Notes: generated from the letters alone by a model not told the origin. DNA of 64,000 bases from Diadophis punctatus similis (GCA_023053685.1 JALIGW010000001.1:47907859-47971858), one strand, 5' to 3'; counted from the first letter of the stretch, positions 1 to 11,439 are shown. Program-made: numbers and translations.

Positions 1-742
1 AAGCCCATTATGACACAGAGCCACAATGCGACTCTGCGTCGTCTCGGCTCGTTCTGGCCTCCTGGATGTCAGTTGGTTTTCCTGCAGATCTTCCTGTGTT
101 GGGATGCCCCAGCTCTCCGCCAGCCAGCTGAGCTTCGGTAAACTGCTCCTGGGCTCATCGGCCTCCAGACGTCAGATTCCCACCACCCAGCACCAGTTCA
201 GGGGTTCCTTCCTTCTCCCCAGAGGAGGGAGGGAGTGGGGAGAGAGAGAGAAACAGAGGGAGGCAGAGAGAAAGATAGGGAGGGAGGGAAAGAGAGAGAA
301 AGGGAGGGAGGGAGGGAAAGAGAGAGGGAGGGAAAGAGAAATGGAAAGAGGGAGGGAGGGAAAGAGAGAGAGAAAGGGGCAAGAGCGAGAGAGGGAGGGA
401 TGGAGGAAAAGAGGGAGAGAAAGAGAGGGTGGGAAAGGGGAGGACGGACAGAGAGAGAGAAAAAGAGAGTGAGGGAGGGAAAGATAAATGATATTACAAA
501 AGTTTTTCTTTTTTATTGTTGCTAAACATAATATTTCAAAAGCAGAAAAAAATGAAGGGGCATAAAAGTGCATTTATCACATTTTTCTTAGAACAATTAA
601 CTGAATGTTGCCTTGTTTATCATTATTTTAGGTAGTAAAACATCAGTATTCAGGTTAAATCGCTGTGTTGGCACTTTGTGATAAATAAGTGGGTTTTGGG
701 TTGCAGTTTGGGCACTCCGTCTCTAAAAGGTTTGCATCACTG
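1..742. repeat. Possible hAT-type element end plus GA-rich low-complexity tract
   Basis: Positions 1-225 are moderately GC-rich and 227-482 are an almost pure purine tract of GGGA/GAGA units. The segment from about 640 to 742 (containing ACCCACTTATTTATCA read on the minus strand, then AAAGGTTTGCATCACTG) resembles the end of a vertebrate hAT element, whose end would be at 742. The other end lies left of the window or has been lost, so no TSD can be checked. Long open frames across the purine tract are composition artefacts. Confidence 0.35.
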
Positions 743-1126
743 AGCTAGACTGTTACAGCTTTGTGGAAGCCAATAGAGTCAGGGCTATATGAATTTCAGG
801 GGCATGTTGGTCCCTAGATCTCACGAGATTACAATGCTTTTAAGGTAAGATTTAGAGTATCAGCTCTTCTAGATCTTATCAGTTAGGCAAAAACAACAGG
901 AGAAGAATCCCATAGGCAACCAGAGCCATGGAGAGTTTTCTAAGTGAACACCAATTTGAATAGCACCCGAAAGCCCACTAATAGCCAGTATACCTTGCAG
1001 AATAGTGGTGCTACATTTTTCTGCCTACTAAATGCTGAACCAAGAGTCTGATTATTATTGATTCCCTTTATTTAAGTTAATATGTCATTTGACATAGACA
1101 ACCAGGATGAGTGCTGCTAAACACCC
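743..1126. other. Intronic sequence, nothing recognised
   Basis: AT-rich sequence between the possible hAT end and the inverted LTR pair. I see no open frame, splice-bounded exon or repeat that I recognise. Confidence 0.5.
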
Positions 1127-1832
1127 TGTCAACTCTCAAAACTACTTTAGCTGAAACCATATTTTTCTTGCTTCGTTTCTTAATTGCCATACTTATGGGG
1201 GGGACTTATGGAATGTAGAATGTTTTCCTCCAATGTGCCAGACATAACAATGATAAGGCTCCTGAGAACCAAGGCCAAATCAGCATGCCCTAGCAACGAC
1301 AGGAGGGAGTGCTGAGAAGTTCATCACCTGCTTGGTTGGCTAACGTGACCTGTGACATGAGAGGGGTGGACAGTATCTATTCTTTAATTATACCAAAAAC
1401 ATGGAAATTATTCAGTGTTGGTTTCATTTTTGACCGTATCAATATGATGTACCCAGTAAACCAGATTTTTGAGGAATCCAAGACCTTAGTCTTGAATTGG
1501 TTGGGAGCATTACTCGGAACCAGGACATTAAACCAACATTAAATAATTCCCACATTTTTGGTATAATTAAAGAATAGATACTGTCCACCTCCCTTATGTC
1601 ATTGGTCATGTTAGCTAATCAAGCAGGTGATGAACTTCACAGCACTCCCTCCTGTCGTTGCTAGGGCACGCTGATTTGGCCTTGGTTCTCAGGAGCTTTA
1701 TCGTTGTTATGTCTGGCACATTGGAGGAAAACATTCTACATTCCATATGTCCCCCTCCCCCCCATACGTATGGGAACTAAGAAACGAAGCAAGAAAATAT
1801 GGCTTCAGCTAGAGTCGTTTTGAGAGTTGACA
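1127..1832. mobile_element. Inverted LTR pair: complete LTR plus truncated inverted copy (palindrome)
   Basis: The first part, 1127-1526, reads as a + strand LTR of about 400 bp, starting TGTCAACTCTC and ending GGAACCAGGACA. It matches the LTR at 19418-20112 in its U3 blocks and at its end. From about 1528 to 1832 the first three quarters return in inverse orientation, ending GAGAGTTGACA. Arms 1127-1432 and 1528-1832 therefore form a long imperfect palindrome around a 95-nt spacer made of the R/U5 part. The flanks are CACCC on the left and CACTC on the right, a 5-bp TSD with one mismatch. LTR family is not determined; no internal coding region is present. Confidence 0.7.
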
Positions 1833-3053
1833 CACTCTTTACACAGGTTAATTTGATTAGTTCTTACTGTGTTTTGTGAAACAGACTGCTGTGTAAGTAT
1901 TGAATAAACAATATTTCTTATTTGATTTTCTTTTGTGGGATATGTTTGTATTTTTGTTTGCTTGGTCAAGGACTGTAATAAAAATCATTCATTTTATTTA
2001 CTGCGTCAGCCTTAGTTAGCTGTCACTCATTATTTGATCATATATCTTAATTTGGGCTAGGCAAAGTCCGCTGTCATAATGACAAACTCTGTTTCTGCCC
2101 CAATTCACTCTCATCCACTATTCTACAGTTATAACAGTAAAAAAAATACCAACCTAATTATTGCAATATTAATATATTGCAATATGTCCTTATAACATAT
2201 CATGATTTTTATATACAGAGAAGGTGCTTTGGGCAGCAAACATACTTCATTTATTAGTAACACCTTTAAAAAGCTTTGTCTTTTCCTGGGCTCTCCTAGC
2301 TCTTCAGAGCAGGGGGCAGTATTCCATTAGTGCCTCCTTAATTTACATGTGAAATTTCGTGGGATTGTATAGTTATTACTGAAGCCTAAAAAAACACAGC
2401 TTTTCTTAAAAGAGATACCAAAAACTATGGAAAATGTGTCCATGTCCACACAAAATAAAGTGTTTTGGCTTTGGATGTAAAACACAGCACTTCCCCAGTT
2501 GTGTTGTTTGTGTAGAAGGCCAGAGTTGGTCTTCATTTCAGATATCATTAAGACAAATCAAAGATAGGGCACCATTACTGCACTAATCTGCAGTTGAAAA
2601 ACTTGTTATGGCGCTCATACTTTCCCTGTGAAGGCCTGTAGATGGTAAGATTAAGATAGCAAGCCCATTCACTGTTAGGATGGTAGCTAATATAATCATG
2701 TCTGAGTTAGAAAACACTATTTAAATACTTATTTCCATTTACTTTTAAGAGCCTGTATAGATTCTTTTTCTCTCTGTGGATGATTACATAAATTGTGTTG
2801 CCCTTGGAGGGTGGGGTTGATGTCTCAGTATTATATAAACCAGTGTTACAGGAGGGGGCATATAATATGCAGATCAGCTCTTCTAAGCTTAAATTATTTC
2901 ACAGAGTTCTTCTCAAGCTGGAACATGTTGACCATTCCCTCTGCCCACATATGCTTTTGAGCTCTTTTGACAGAGTTGGATATATTGGTGATAGATTAAA
3001 TATTCCCTTATTCACGTATGACATTTCATCATCCATTCTCTCTGTCATTTCAG
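1833..3053 (+). other. HHAT: HHAT intron (3' part), otherwise unremarkable
   Basis: AT-rich intronic sequence up to the splice acceptor at 3052-3053, preceded by a pyrimidine-rich stretch. I see no HHAT coding exon here; the N-terminal exons must lie left of the window. No repeat is recognised with confidence. Confidence 0.6.
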
Positions 3054-3248
3054 TACAAACCTTGGTTTCTGATGGTGTATGGAATTGCTGCCTGTTGGTT
3101 TCTACTGGGCTCCAAAGGACTGGCTATGATTTTTCTACATGTCAGTATCTCATATTTAGTAGCCCAGTTGAAAAATCCAGTGCTTACATGGTTGACTTCT
3201 TTGCTTCTGTTGTCAACTCTGCATCTATCTGCCGTAGAAGAAGTGAAG
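3054..3248 (+). CDS. HHAT: HHAT internal exon (human residues ~92-156)
   Basis: This 195-nt exon encodes 65 residues in phase 0 on both sides. It begins Y-K-P-W-F-L-M-V-Y-G and ends L-S-A-V-E-E-V-K. It closely matches hedgehog acyltransferase, the ER-membrane MBOAT enzyme that attaches palmitate to the N-terminal cysteine of Hedgehog proteins. The segment is very hydrophobic, with two or three membrane spans (A-C-W-F-L-L-G, L-T-W-L-T-S-L-L-L-L). The acceptor is a pyrimidine tract ending TTTCAG; the donor is AAG|GTAATT. The frame stays open upstream of the acceptor for a few codons but no homology continues there. Identification rests on my memory of the human protein and on the matching downstream exons in order. 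Confidence 0.93.
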
Positions 3249-4073
3249 GTAATTACACGCGTAATTTTTGTGTGTGTTTAAACAAGTTATTTTGTAAAAG
3301 TCTGGGATTTTGAGAAATTTAGAGGAATCACTCTTAGAAGATGTTACAGTATTCTTAGAATGTTTCCACCTTAGAAATTTAGAAATAAAATATGTATGAA
3401 TGTATATTAGTGAAGATACAAAGTTATTATGTTTATTTTACAAAAGGAAAACAACAACATTGACAAAACCTGATAAATATTTTTTTTAAAGCAAGAATTG
3501 GGTTGAATCCTTCATAGCCACAATGTAGGCATAAAAAAAAACCTAAATAGCCAGTGGCTAAAGTTGGTATTTCTTATCTGAGGCTGATAGTAAAATATAG
3601 TGTGAAGGAGATAAAAATAACCTGAAGAGAAGTTGACGTAGAGTAAGCCAGATGGATTTTAAGTGGTTCTGAAGTAGCAGCAAAATCATATACCAGTTAA
3701 CATACCTAGTGCTCTCAGTAATGTTGGAAGCAACAGTTCTAGGTTTTTGTATATGTTTATCATTTGTAATAGTGATCACTATACAACACTGTTTATTAAA
3801 GACTCAGCTTTGCTTATTTGAGAATCTGCAGTAGGATGTATATATATATGCAGAGCTATATACATATACTGTATATATGAATGTATATACATATGTGTTT
3901 GTATGTACTGTGTGTGTAAAAATAAATAAATATTACTTTACCCTGTGGGCCTAAGGAAAGGGTGTTTTGGATAATGTAGCATTTTCCTTTTGCTTCCTGG
4001 AAGATTATTTTCCTAAATGCATAGGGTGAATTCCATACTGAGGCTAGCTTAGAATAGTTTCAATGAAATAATT

Positions 4074-4470
4074 GGGAGCTGTGGTGGTACAGTGGTTAGT
4101 GGTTAGAATGCAGAATTGCAAGCTAATTCTGCCGACTGCCAGCAGTTCGATTCTCACCGGCTCAAGGTTGACTCAGCCTTCCATCCTTCTGAGATTGGCA
4201 AAATGAGGACCCCGATTGTTGGGAGCGATATGCTGCCTGTGTAAACCACTTAGAGAGGGCTACAAAGCACTATGATGTGGTATATAAGTCTAAGTGCTAT
4301 TGCTGTAGTGCAGGGGTATCAAACTCGTGTCGTCACGGCAGCGTCACGTGATGTATCGGACTTCCCCCCCTTCGCTAAAATGGGTGGGAGCGGGGCCAGC
4401 ACGTGATGCATCTGGCCTGCGGGCCGCGAGTTTGACATCTCTGCTACTGACTGTATAGTGCTATTGCTAT
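4074..4470 (+). mobile_element. tRNA-derived squamate SINE, interrupted by a MITE in its tail
   Basis: The sequence has the layout of a tRNA-derived SINE. A head with the tRNA-like GGTGGTACAGTGGTTAG is followed by a B-box-like AGCAGTTCGATTCTCACC, a body containing CACTTAGAGAGGGCTACAAA, and a tail GTGCTATTGCT. Copies of the same family lie at 22523-22765, 51522-51766 and, in inverse orientation and truncated, 60949-61030. The tail is broken by the element at 4311-4443 and resumes as TAGTGCTATTGCTAT. Flanks AATGAAATAATTGG and AATGAATTTGTTGG look like a decayed TSD. Confidence 0.8.
4311..4443. mobile_element. hAT-type MITE (CAGGGGTATCAAACTCG ends)
   Basis: A 133-bp element begins CAGGGGTATCAAACTCG and ends CGAGTTTGACATCTCTG, imperfect inverse complements. 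The same family appears at 25087-25220, and a larger relative at 28702-29040 has an exact 8-bp TSD. Here the expected 8-bp TSD is not convincing. It sits in the tail of the SINE at 4074-4470, so it is younger than that SINE. Confidence 0.7.
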
Positions 4471-4683
4471 GGAATGAATTTGTTGGCTCTATTCCAACTT
4501 TGTCTAATGCTACCTTTCACCAGTAAAACCCATAGGAAGCGTTTGGATAATATGAAGCAATTCTGGAGTTTTTCTTTTATAAATCTGTACACATGCAGAT
4601 CTCAGGTTTCTGGCTATGGAATATTACTTTGAATAGCTAGGTTACTTTTTACATAATCTTCAAATTGGTTTCATTTTTTTCAG

Positions 4684-4896
4684 AGAGGCTGGTATGCCAG
4701 TGAAAATGAGTACTATCTGCTAGTTTTCACCCTGATTGTGCGCTGTCTCTATTATACAAGCTTCAGTCTGGAATATTGTTGGGATAGGACTACTGAGATG
4801 ATACAGCATTCATTCCTTTGGATGTTGTCATACACATTCTACTATCCTGTGTTTCACAATGGACCTGTTATCACCTTTGATGAATTTTATATACAG
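4684..4896 (+). CDS. HHAT: HHAT internal exon (human residues ~157-228)
   Basis: This 213-nt exon encodes 71 residues, phase 0 at both ends. It opens R-G-W-Y-A-S-E-N-E-Y-Y and contains V-R-C-L-Y-Y-T-S-F-S-L-E-Y-C-W and the strongly conserved F-Y-Y-P-V-F-H-N-G-P. It ends D-E-F-Y-I-Q. The cysteine in E-Y-C-W corresponds to human Cys188, reported as a palmitoylation site. Relative to human (from memory) there is a one-residue deletion in the loop after that cysteine. Acceptor TTTTTTTCAG|AGA; donor CAG|GTATCA. The frame stays open past the donor to a stop in the intron, but homology ends at the donor. Confidence 0.94.
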
Positions 4897-6924
4897 GTAT
4901 CAACACTTTGGATTGCTTTGATGTTCTTGACAATATGTTTCTGTATTGCTTCTGATGCCACTTTTTAATATCTTACTTCATGTCAGAGAAAGCGATAGCA
5001 ACCAAAATAAATCTGCATGAAAGCTTTTGGATGGTTTCTGTGATAGTAGGAACCCAGAGTTTACATTAAATAAAGACATGGCCATAGTGTTGATTGGATT
5101 ATATGGATTTTAAATTAATATTCTAGCAAAAGAGAATTCATTATAAATAAATCAAATGTCTGCATTTATAGAAGAAGGAAAATACTAAAACAGAATTGGG
5201 ATGGGAAATATTGGTTGGCAATAGTTCAAATGGAATGAATGTTAGGAGTGCAGTTAAATGTCAAGCATCAGTTAGCAATATGATGTTTCTGGAAAAAAAA
5301 CTCTGATGCAATTTTACTCTTCAATAATAGACCCATAATTTTCAGATGATGATTATTAGCATACGGTATTGTTACATTAGCCAGGAGACCACAATGCTAT
5401 TGTAAAATAGTAGTTTGGCTGTCAATTTACCAGCTCTGTTGTGAGACACACTCACGCACTTCCCAAGGTATGCCACAGGAGGGCGAGCTGGCTTCACACC
5501 AGAAAAAATGGTGAGCAGCTCTTCCTGCAGTGTCATCCAAACTCCCCTCCCTTCCCTGGAGCTGCATCACAAACGGGTGTGGCAACCAGGAAGGTTCAGA
5601 GCGGGCAGGAATTTGACTGCTTCTATGGAGCACCAATTCATCTCTCCACCGAAGTGGTACCTATTTATCTACTTGCATAGAACATGCTTTCAAACTGCTA
5701 GGTGGACTTAGCTGAGGCGTGTGATGGAAGCTCACTCCGCCACGCAGTGCTTGGACTTGAACCGCTGGTGCAGACCATCTCTCATAATTTTCAGACCATG
5801 AAAAGTAATAATTTGAATTTTTCGGTGTAAGCCCCATGCCATTTCAGAATACTAAATTAAAAATATTACTTTTAAAAATTATGTAGACAAATTCAAACAG
5901 GTTCAGAAGATGTATTGAAAAATTGGGTATAATGGCCTAGAAAAGTGAATGGGGATATTACAGTATTTTTCAAATACATTGAAGATGAGAAAGACTTGGT
6001 CTGTGATATCCCAGGAGCAGGGCTAAATCTATTGGATATAAATTCCAGAAATTTTAACTTCAGTTGAGTATTTAGCTGAATCCTGAGAAGTGTAGCTTCA
6101 TGGTGGGAGTCAATTATCAAGAGTAGGAGATGGCTATCATGGAAGTAGAATAGTTGGGAATACACTAACTCTAAATTTCCTGTGTTGAACAGCTAGATTA
6201 TTATGCCAGGCCCATTCCTTTTGATTCTGAGTCTGTGAACATGTAAATTGAAGCTATGGTGATTTTTAGAATTGGATATTGAGTTTTTGCTATTAGATTT
6301 AGCCCTGTTTTCTCAAAAATAACTTCAACCAAGTGAGACATGAAAGGTGTCTGTATAGAGCTGATTGCATGTCAGGGGTGGGGGCCTGGAGAGAAAAATC
6401 AGAGTTTTAGGTATTCAAAGAGAGAATTTTTAACAGCTCTGGTACAAGCCCCTTTGGGAATTCATGCTAGAAAATTCTTTTTGAATTTATATTAGATGAT
6501 TATTCTCATTAGCTATTTTAATTGTATTTTTCTTACTTGAAAAATTCATGTTGATGAGATTTTAAATGGATAATGTTTTAAATATTGGCCTGTTTCCATA
6601 ATTTATTTTAAACAGAAATGGTCTCTCTGGAGGGAGCTGGGAAAAGCTGTTCCTGTTGATAAAATAGATATATATGGTTATATAAAATTTGGAAAAAGTA
6701 TATTAATACATATAAAGTTTATTGATCAGAGGGAGTTATTTTGTGTGTTGTAATGTGTCTCTCCTAGTTCTCTCACAACTACCCTGTCTTTGGGGAACCC
6801 TGTTTCTTAGATTCTTAATATCCCTCTCACCAGCCATCACTCTTTTTTAGAACTGGGTATTGGTCTGAGTTCATCAGGCTGTTAGTGGTTCTGATCAATC
6901 CCTGTATGGTTCCTGGAGTCAGAA

Positions 6925-7620
6925 TGGGACAACTTGCTGCAGCCAGATCCCCATGGCCAGCTCACCATCACCTACTTGCTACTGCCAATTCACAGGACCG
7001 TAGGACAACCTCACAGAGCAACTTGCTGCAGGGATAACTTGCTGTGGGTGGCTGGAGGGAGACCTGGGCAGGTGAGTGAGCAGATGGGCAGACCGCACAG
7101 AGCGGCAGGGTGGGTGGTGGGGAGGCAGTGGCAGCTGAGGGATTCCTATTTTCACACACCCTGCTGCGACCACTGCGCCAGGCTTGAAGCCCTGCGTGAT
7201 AGCGGCAGCGACTCCAAGCCCGGTGTGCTGCTGCTGCTGCCATCACCACACTGGGCTTACAATTGCTGCCACTTCAATCACTCTGCTGGGCTTGCAGCTG
7301 CCATCAATGTTGTCATGGCACCAGGCTCAGAACCATTGCCGATGCCATCGCCTCCCTGCCTCCCACCCTTATTGCCACCACTGCCATCTCCGGCCTCTTT
7401 TGCTTGGAGCCTGGTGCGGCAACAGCGAGGGGTGTGAAAATGGGAAGGCCCCAGCCACTGCTCCTTTCCGCCACCTGCCCCAACATACTCTGTGTTCTGC
7501 CCACCCATTCGCCTGCCCACCTGGATCTCCCTCCAGCTGCCCGTGATGAATTGTGTCAGTGGTGAGTTGATCGTGAAGAGTTGTCCTGCGGCGACTTGGT
7601 GACGGTAAGTTGGCAGAGTT
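6925..7620. repeat. GC-rich interspersed repeat, class unknown
   Basis: An abruptly GC-rich block in AT-rich intron, full of CCATCAC and CTGCTG-type runs. A copy of GCAACTTGCTGCAG recurs within it. Near the ends GGGACAACTTGC and AGTTGTCCTGCGG are roughly inverse, suggesting terminal inverted repeats. All frames are open for long distances because of the triplet-like composition, so the many overlapping open frames here are not evidence of coding. I cannot assign a family. Confidence 0.4.
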
Positions 7621-8615
7621 TTGAAACTAGTTTTGAAGCGTCCTACTTTGAAAGAAAATTAGCCACCCAGTGGCCTTAAACATCTCAGCTGCTATCCATA
7701 TTTTCAGTATTTTAATGTTGGCTATATAACAGGAAGCAGGTGTATCTAGATGTCTTAAGAAGTCTGATTGGCATGCATCATAATTGAATTGACAACACTG
7801 TAGGGATGTGTTTTCTCTTTCCTCCACAGTACTTTGAAGATAGTTCCTTTAAAGTAGTTGCAGATAGTGAGATGTTATTAAAGATGAGTCAGTATAACGA
7901 AAGCATCCGGCAAGTTTGCTGAAAGATGTAATAAGAGTCATTAAGTAATCTTCTATTCTTTATGGAGAATAAGCCAATCATCTGTGTAATCACTTCCTAG
8001 CAATGAACAGAGGGGAAAATAGAGGGGGGGGGATCAAGTAAAGAAATTGGAAGTTGGCTAAATGAGGAGTTTCCTCATTCCTTTTTCTGCAACAACTGAG
8101 GAAATAGCTTCTTAAAAACGCCCCAGAATTCTACTTTATATTTAATAAAACAAAAGCCTACAATAATCTTTTGGAGGGAGGAGATCAGTAATCCTGTTGA
8201 GCAGGAGATCAGATATATAATCCTATTAAACAATTTCATAGATGTTGGAAGAAATATAAAATTGATATATCTAAGTCATATACCCTCCACCTTCACCCAG
8301 TTCTGCCTAAATGATTGGAAACATTATATTTCTTCCCTGATCTATCCGAGAACAAAAAGCTTGTTTCAGAAAAATTATCTCAACAGGTGATAAAAGCTTG
8401 AATGTTGATGATATTCAAATATAATATACTTCCCTTTGGAATGAGTTCTACCAGTTATTACAGATTGAATGAAATTTTACAGAATGATCAAACTTGCTCA
8501 GGGAAATTAGCTTACTTTTCATAAGCTGAATTTAGAGAAAGTCATAAATGTGAAAGACAATGATCATAATTCACTGGTGGTATAAAGTAAGATGTTTATT
8601 TTTTTTAAAAAAAAC

Positions 8616-9708
8616 TAGCTGATTACCCGGCGTTGCCCAGGTATTTATTTATCCCAATCTTGTATTAGACAGGAAAAGGAATGAATTATATCTATAGTGT
8701 CAAGTCAAAGCAATTTTATTTAAGGGTTTTAAAAGTATAAGGACCTTGTTCAAATCCCAGCTATGGAACCTGTGGACAGCTGGGGGATTTAGAAGCACCA
8801 CCCCCTGCCTCTGCCACCACCCGTTTTACCATTTCCTCAAACTGGGCCTGTGCCTGGAACATAAATCCCTGAGCTGGCCCATGCTGCACCTCCTACACCC
8901 TTGCTGAAATAGGCTGGGTCTCCTCTCTGGCCTCCATATCTGTTTCACCTTGGTTGGGGTGATCCTATCCTTCGCGGGATGAGTTGGGGCGAAGGATGAT
9001 CCTGGGAACACGGACCGAAGCTGTGAGGTGGGGCAGATGATCCACTTAGGCTGTGGTGCGCTCAATCAAAGACCTCTGTACTGGCCTAATCAGGCTCACC
9101 GCTTCGTAGGCCTACTGTGTGAGGAAGGCCTACACCTGAGTTGGGGCAAAGGACAATCCTGGGAACACAGGCCAAAGCTGTTCCCTGTGAGATTGGGCTG
9201 CCGCGGTGAGGTGGGGCCAGCGATCTGCTTAGGCCATGGCACACTTACTCAAAGCCCTCTGTACTGGCCTAATCAGGCTCCCTTCGCTTCGTAGGCCTAC
9301 TGTGTGAGGGAAGCCTAGGCCTGAGTTGGGGCGAAGGATGATCCTGAGAACACAGGACAAAGCTGTTCCCTGTGAGATTGGGCCGCCGCAGTGAGGTGGG
9401 GATGGGTGATCCACTTAGGCCATGGCACGCTGGCCTAATCAGGCTTCCTTCATAGGCCTACTGTGTGAGGAGGCCTAGGCCTCTTCAGAAAAACGCTGAG
9501 CTAGGCTCAGTGTACAGTGTACAGAACACGACCGTTGTTCCAAACACTGAGCAAACACAGAACTGTTGTTCCAAAAGGCCACCCCTAGGGGTGCTAGGGG
9601 TGTCTTACCCCCACAGTATTTTTCCACAGATATGTAAGTCAGATGTGTACTACGTTTGGTTGAAATTGCTTGAGGCGTCGAGGCGTTCCAGAGTTATGCT
9701 GGAACATA
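8616..9708. repeat. Interspersed repeat with internal tandem units (~180 bp)
   Basis: The element starts near ACTAGCTGATTACCCGGCGT (about 8615). A unit containing GTGAGGTGGGG, a variant of CACTTAGGC, CTGGCCTAATCAGGCT and GTAGGCCTACTGTGTGAGG recurs at about 9025, 9208 and 9392, with a partial copy of the preceding block at about 8980. The 3' part contains TTTGGTTGAAATTGC and GTTCCAGAGTTATGCTGGAA before the microsatellites. This end is reminiscent of non-LTR or Penelope-like element tails, but I cannot assign the class. Open frames in the unit repeat with it and are not genes. Confidence 0.5.
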
Positions 9709-9757
9709 CATACATACATACATACATACATACATACATACAAACAGCCATTTATTT

Positions 9758-9829
<72 letters not shown>
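9706..9829. repeat. Compound microsatellite (CATA)n then (GATA)n
   Basis: CATA repeats occupy about 9706-9742 and GATA repeats about 9760-9829, separated by AACAGCCATTTATTTATA. They abut the 3' end of the repeat at 8616-9708, consistent with microsatellite growth from an element tail. Open frames here translate only as short periodic peptides. Confidence 0.9.
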
Positions 9830-10594
9830 TCAAAAGGTTTTTTTTGAAGGGTTAGGAGCTTATCCATGTAATCCAACAGCTAAATGTTGTATAACATTAT
9901 CAAAATGCCCAAGGCAAGGAATTCTTATGCTAAAAATGCTAGATGAATTCATTCTTTTTATGTAATAATAAAATCACACAACTCATGATGCCGTACGACT
10001 GAGAATTTAAAGTATACACAGAAATATTATTTTTAAAAGAGAATTAATAATGGTAGGTGACTAACATTATTAGTTTGAATTGGCAAAAGTATTTTTTAAA
10101 ATCTGATATTTGACATCAGAAAAGGAATTTTTACATAAGGCTGCACTCCTATTTATAGATACTCAACTGAAACTAATTCTGTTTATATATGATTTTTTCA
10201 CGAGGGCATTATAAATGTTTTCTTTAAGGTAATCAATTATTTAAGAAACATTATCAGTGAATATGGCTTTTGAGAGCAAGATGGCACACATGTTACCTGA
10301 TTCCAAGTGGTGCTAGTGGAATACTCTTAAAAGTTTATAATCTTAAGAGATTATCAATTATAAAATTGGTAATTTCAGTGTTCCACAGGAAATGTTTGGT
10401 GAGAATGCTAACATCCAGTAAGATCTAGTGTGTGACTATTTGCATCATTTGTGACTACCAGTGCTCCCTGGACCAAAGATTAGGAATCATTGAATTACAT
10501 TATTTGCAATATGATGACAATATTAATATGTGGGTGGCAAAAGCCCTGAAGATCTGGCTGTGCCAACTGGCATGAAGATCTACTAGTGCTAGAC

Positions 10595-11127
10595 CAGTGG
10601 TGGCGAACCTTTTTCGGCTCACGTGCCAAAAAGGGGAGGGCGCTCGCGCGCTCGCGTGCCCACACCCATTCCCTCCCCCCCACGCATGCGCACAACACCC
10701 CCCCATGCTGCCCCCTGCACATGCGCACACCCCCCCACCCCCGCACAAAGGCTTACCGGAGCCTGGAATGACGAAACCGGCAAACCGGAAGTGCGAAAAA
10801 AACGCACTTCCGGTTTGCCGGTATGCTGTTTTTTGCACTCCGGAGGGTTCAGGGAAGCTCCCTGAAGCTCCGGAATGCAAAAAACTACAAAACGGACAAA
10901 ACGGAAGTGCGGAAAAGTGCACTTCCGGTTTGTCCATTTTGTAGTTTTTTGCATTCCGGAGCTTCAGGGAGCTTCCCTGAACCCTCCGGAGTGCAAAAAA
11001 CAGCACACCGGCAAACCGGAAGTGCGTTTTTTCGCACTTCCGGTTTGCCGGTGGGAATCCTCGCGTGCCGGCTTCTATGGCTCTGCGTGCCACCTCTGGA
11101 ACACGTGCCATAGGTTCGCCACCACGG
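10595..11127. mobile_element. Non-autonomous hAT element, 533 bp, with nested palindromes
   Basis: Inverted ends CAGTGGTGGCGAACC and GGTTCGCCACCACGG are flanked by an exact 8-bp TSD, TGCTAGAC (10587-10594 and 11128-11135), the hallmark of hAT transposition. The interior holds a large inverted repeat of about 140-bp arms centred near 10914. Each outer end of that repeat carries a smaller perfect hairpin built from CCGGCAAACCGGAAGTGCG. There is no transposase frame; every long open frame here is a shadow of the palindrome. A related element with the same ends lies at 32645-33069 and a remnant at about 12947-13092. Confidence 0.93.
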
Positions 11128-11155
11128 TGCTAGACAAACCCTGGGAGTGGTAGAT

Positions 11156-11345
11156 GGCTTGAAGGTGTTCCTTCTGCTTTAACTTTCAAAATCTGCCTTT
11201 ATTTTTATTATTTTATTATTGATTTTATTTATTTTTAAATCTGTTTCTAATATTGACTTTTAAATAATTTTATGATTTTTATTTGTAAACTGTCCAGAGC
11301 CACTCACAGTCAGTTGGGTGGTATATAAATTTGATAGATAAATAA
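11156..11345 (+). repeat. LINE 3'-end-like fragment
   Basis: AT-rich sequence ending in CCAGAGCCACTCACAGTCAG, GTTGGGTGGTATATAAATTTG and then GATAGATAAATAA, the form of a CR1/L2-type LINE 3' terminus common in reptile genomes. No coding part is left. Confidence 0.4.
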
Positions 11346-11439
11346 GATACCATATGTATGATCAGTCACGGCTAGCCTTTCTTCAACAGCATGATCATAG
11401 ACTATGCTCACAGAGAATTCTGAGAGTTGTCTATGACAT

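Larger units (their letters stand above)
3249..4683 (+). other. HHAT: HHAT intron, 1435 nt
   Basis: The intron runs from GTAATT to TTTTTTTCAG. It holds a TA-rich stretch at about 3838-3930 and a SINE interrupted by a MITE at 4074-4470. Apart from these I recognise nothing. Confidence 0.85.

Noticed and set aside
26..573. Long open frames on both strands at the left edge
   Set aside because: They follow a purine-rich GGGA/GAGA tract, which lacks stops in several frames at once. No protein-like composition or splice context.
4090..4160. Possible tRNA gene (A/B-box-like sequence); same at 22530, 51530 and 19520
   Set aside because: Each is the head of a SINE with a body and tail; none folds as an intact tRNA with a proper acceptor stem that I can see.
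6934..7565. Cluster of overlapping open frames up to 167 codons
   Set aside because: Open in many frames on both strands because of GC-rich triplet-like composition; no recognisable domain.
9706..9829. Regular short repeats resembling a repeat-spacer array; same at 31207
   Set aside because: Pure tetranucleotide microsatellites without spacers; CRISPR arrays are not expected in a vertebrate genome.
10495..11153. Open frames up to 203 codons on both strands
   Set aside because: They read through the palindromic hAT element; the same peptides appear on both strands because the DNA is self-complementary.
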